A stretch of 7,043 nucleotides of DNA, from NCBI GenBank assembly GCA_046483315.1, contig JAWODJ010000054.1, positions 1 to 7,043 of the forward strand, read 5' to 3'. Both the position numbers and the translations under genes were made by a program. The first letter of the stretch is position 1. Each line of letters starts with the position of its first letter. Shown here in pieces: positions 4,951-7,043 of this stretch. Below the pieces are notes generated by a model. That model was not told the DNA's origin, did not search any database, and saw only the letters and a list, made by a program, of their open reading frames with translations. Origin of the DNA: PXAP01 sp046483315. Its GTDB lineage: Bacteria; Bacteroidota; Bacteroidia; Bacteroidales; PUMT01.

Positions 4951-7043
4951 TCAAAAAACCGCTATTCCCGCCTCTTTGAGCAGGTAAAGAAAATTTACTA
5001 TATCCTGAAGATCTGACTCATTCCTGTTTTGAGCATCAAGCATCTTCTTGATTGTCAATGCAGAATTTTCACCATTTATCAACCTGGCGATCTCAGTCCT
5101 GTCTATCCTGCTAATGACAGGATACCTGGCAACCTTATCTTCTGAAACAGCTGACAGGCCTTCAGCCAGTATGCCCCGTCCCCCCTTAAACGATCCCTCT
5201 GTAAGTTCCGGTATAATAGAATCCGCCTGATTCTCCAGGCCATTCAGGGCTATTGTAGCAGGAGTCGTACCAAGTTTTACAGCCCTGGTTTTCATCTGAA
5301 ATTCAAGTGCAGTTAAGTATGCCCTGCCTGCATTTTCTGTTACACCAACAAGGTCTTCTATGTGTGTACTGACCGGATCTTCCGGAGAGACAAGCTCATT
5401 TACCGATTTTAAGGTAGCCCTTTCATTGATTATATGGGCCTCCAGCAGCCAGACCGCCTTTTTATATCTTGCCGGCAACTGCTCTGCATTTGCACTGTTA
5501 ATCATATCAATACCCACATTTAGTTGATGTCCGAGCCTCCTTGCAGCATTACCGGTAATTTCTCCTGCAATACTTACGGCCATGTCATCATCGGCATTTG
5601 CTATGGTATATGCAGCAGCAGCAGCTATTACAACAGCTCTCTTCAATTGTGTGGGATCTGCTTTATCTGCCAGGTCGCCCGAAGTGTGGTACCACTGATC
5701 GGGCCAGGCTATCATCATTACACCGGGAATCCGTACCCCGAAGTCATTGAAAACAACATGATCGGATGACCCGTAATGGGTTTCGATGCTGTAATGGAAC
5801 GGCTCATCAGCACCAAAGGGAGCCACTATCCTTCGTGGTATGGAATTAACCTCTCTCCTGTTATGCACCCTGTCCCTGTTGCCCTCTCCTACGAACCTGA
5901 AAAAGTTTTCAACCACATCGTTAACATAATGGGCATTTCCGAAGGTGGTCCTCATCAGGTTAAAGTAAGCGTTATGCATAGTCAACCACTCTCCCACCAT
6001 ATCCATGTTAATATTGCAGTAAGCATCTTTTATCTGATCAAAATTCATTTCAACCCATGGCCTGCTGCCTGAAAACTCCGGTCCCCACCAAAACCTGATA
6101 CTGCGCTTTGGAGGCGGTATCCTTCCTTCCCCGATAAGGGTATTCAGAACCCTTGCAACTTCAAGTATGGCAGCACCGCCCGATTTATTGTCATTGGCAC
6201 CCTGCTTGACCAGTCCCTCGAAAATATGAGCAGAAAGGATCACTGCCGTGGCATCGGGGTCTTTTCCCGGGATATATGCTTCAACATTCTGTATTTCATA
6301 TGGTTCATAATTTGTTTCAACCTGTGCATGCACTTCAATAATTTCACCCCGCAATAGCCTGTCCCTTAAATACCGGCCTTCCCGTATATTCATCTGAAAA
6401 GCAAAACTTCCATCATCCTGTTCACTGGTTCCTGCATCCTGAACAGGCCTGACATATCCCTGCGGTATCTGCAAAGGATCAAAATAATTCCTGGAATCAC
6501 TTATGGCAATAACACCATGTGCTCCTTCCCCTACAGCATTTGCATGCAGCCTGCCGGCATTTCCGTGCCCAACAGCTATTTTTCCGTTTACATCCTTTTG
6601 AATTACCTCTTCAGTGGTTCCTCCGCCAACCCAAACCAGTTCAGCTTTGACATCTGCACTGCTGCTTCCCTGAACAAGCTGGAAGGCATTCTCCCTGTAT
6701 GAGACAAGCTTTTGCCTGCGGGGAGATATTTCCCAGAGTTCACCTTTTATTCCATTCCATACAGTGCTGTTTCCGGCAGGCAACCTCACGATCTGTGCTC
6801 CGGGAATGCCGTACCACTGAAGCTTATCATAAATATATGCCGATTCATAGAAGGTCTTTACATACTCCTCAGGCCTCCTGTTTCTTGTATATCCCCCGGT
6901 TTCCATAATTGTTTTGTAAGCCGTCTCCCCGGAAGCTTCACCAACGATCTCCTGCATATGACTATCAGGCAACAGTGTCCAGTAATGCCAGGGAGTGTAC
7001 TGACCAAAGGAGGCCGGTGTGAACAGGCATAAAAAAATACCAG
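4951..7043 (-). CDS. Exported M28-like peptidase with PA-type region, 5' end cut by window edge
   Basis: The reading frame stays open to the right edge, so the start codon lies outside the window. The first visible residues (GIFLCLFTPASFGQ) look like the end of a signal peptide, with cleavage probably before Gln, followed by YTPWHYWTLLP. A TTG at 6972 is an internal codon and not a believable start. Counting residues from that TTG, a PA-like region spans about 110-200. The M28 zinc-site residues are His249 (SAHIFEG), Asp261 (GANDNKSGG), Glu299 (GPEFSGS), Asp324 (NMDMVGE) and His429 (WYHTSGD). The residue before Glu299 is Pro298 where most M28 enzymes have the general-base Glu of a Glu-Glu pair, so its chemistry may differ or be lost. 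A helical segment (about 440-600) follows, then a C-terminal piece of about 60 residues (615-673) that resembles a winged helix. It converges with the forward peptidase gene. At about 697 visible residues it is longer than simple M28 aminopeptidases. Substrate unknown. Confidence 0.85.
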   Translation of the reverse strand, partial: GIFLCLFTPASFGQYTPWHYWTLLPDSHMQEIVGEASGETAYKTIMETGGYTRNRRPEEYVKTFYESAYIYDKLQWYGIPGAQIVRLPAGNSTVWNGIKGELWEISPRRQKLVSYRENAFQLVQGSSSADVKAELVWVGGGTTEEVIQKDVNGKIAVGHGNAGRLHANAVGEGAHGVIAISDSRNYFDPLQIPQGYVRPVQDAGTSEQDDGSFAFQMNIREGRYLRDRLLRGEIIEVHAQVETNYEPYEIQNVEAYIPGKDPDATAVILSAHIFEGLVKQGANDNKSGGAAILEVARVLNTLIGEGRIPPPKRSIRFWWGPEFSGSRPWVEMNFDQIKDAYCNINMDMVGEWLTMHNAYFNLMRTTFGNAHYVNDVVENFFRFVGEGNRDRVHNRREVNSIPRRIVAPFGADEPFHYSIETHYGSSDHVVFNDFGVRIPGVMMIAWPDQWYHTSGDLADKADPTQLKRAVVIAAAAAYTIANADDDMAVSIAGEITGNAARRLGHQLNVGIDMINSANAEQLPARYKKAVWLLEAHIINERATLKSVNELVSPEDPVSTHIEDLVGVTENAGRAYLTALEFQMKTRAVKLGTTPATIALNGLENQADSIIPELTEGSFKGGRGILAEGLSAVSEDKVARYPVISRIDRTEIARLINGENSALTIKKMLDAQNRNESDLQDIVNFLYLLKEAGIAVF

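Noticed and set aside
1..7043. Mobile element, CRISPR array, tRNA, rRNA, riboswitch or defence system
   Set aside because: No terminal inverted repeats, transposase, regular repeats, tRNA-like cloverleaf or defence protein domains were seen; all coding space is taken by metabolic and peptidase genes.

Overview
The window looks like chromosomal DNA from a member of the Bacteroidota. The evidence is indirect: moderate GC in genes, AT-rich spacers, start codons with no Shine-Dalgarno sequence, an MnmH sequence of Bacteroidota style, and two exported M28 peptidases of a type common in that phylum. No species can be named from the sequence alone.

Layout: (1) positions 1-221 are an AT-rich leader with no convincing gene, a cluster of GTTAC/GTAAC pentamers and a weak hairpin followed by a T-run. 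(2) 222-860 (+) encodes the P-loop half of tRNA 2-selenouridine synthase (MnmH/SelU) without its usual N-terminal rhodanese domain. (3) 914-3121 (+) encodes a 735-residue fusion of a PLP-dependent cysteine desulfurase/selenocysteine lyase-like enzyme to a complete selenophosphate synthetase (SelD). (4) 3200-4753 (+) encodes an exported M28 zinc aminopeptidase-like protein with an inserted PA-type region. (5) 4754-4950 is a noncoding convergent spacer. (6) 4951-7043 (-) encodes a second exported M28-like peptidase whose 5' end lies beyond the right edge.

The first two genes form a compact selenium module. The fusion protein can in principle take selenium from (seleno)cysteine and convert it to selenophosphate. 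The MnmH-like protein would then place that selenium on the wobble 2-thiouridine of certain tRNAs. The absent rhodanese domain is the most interesting feature: it must be supplied by another gene, replaced functionally (perhaps by the neighbouring desulfurase-SelD fusion), or have been lost. No selenocysteine codon or Sec-decoding gene is visible, so the window by itself points to selenouridine formation. The two peptidases look like unrelated envelope/periplasmic degradative functions; the second lacks the usual catalytic glutamate of the M28 Glu-Glu pair.
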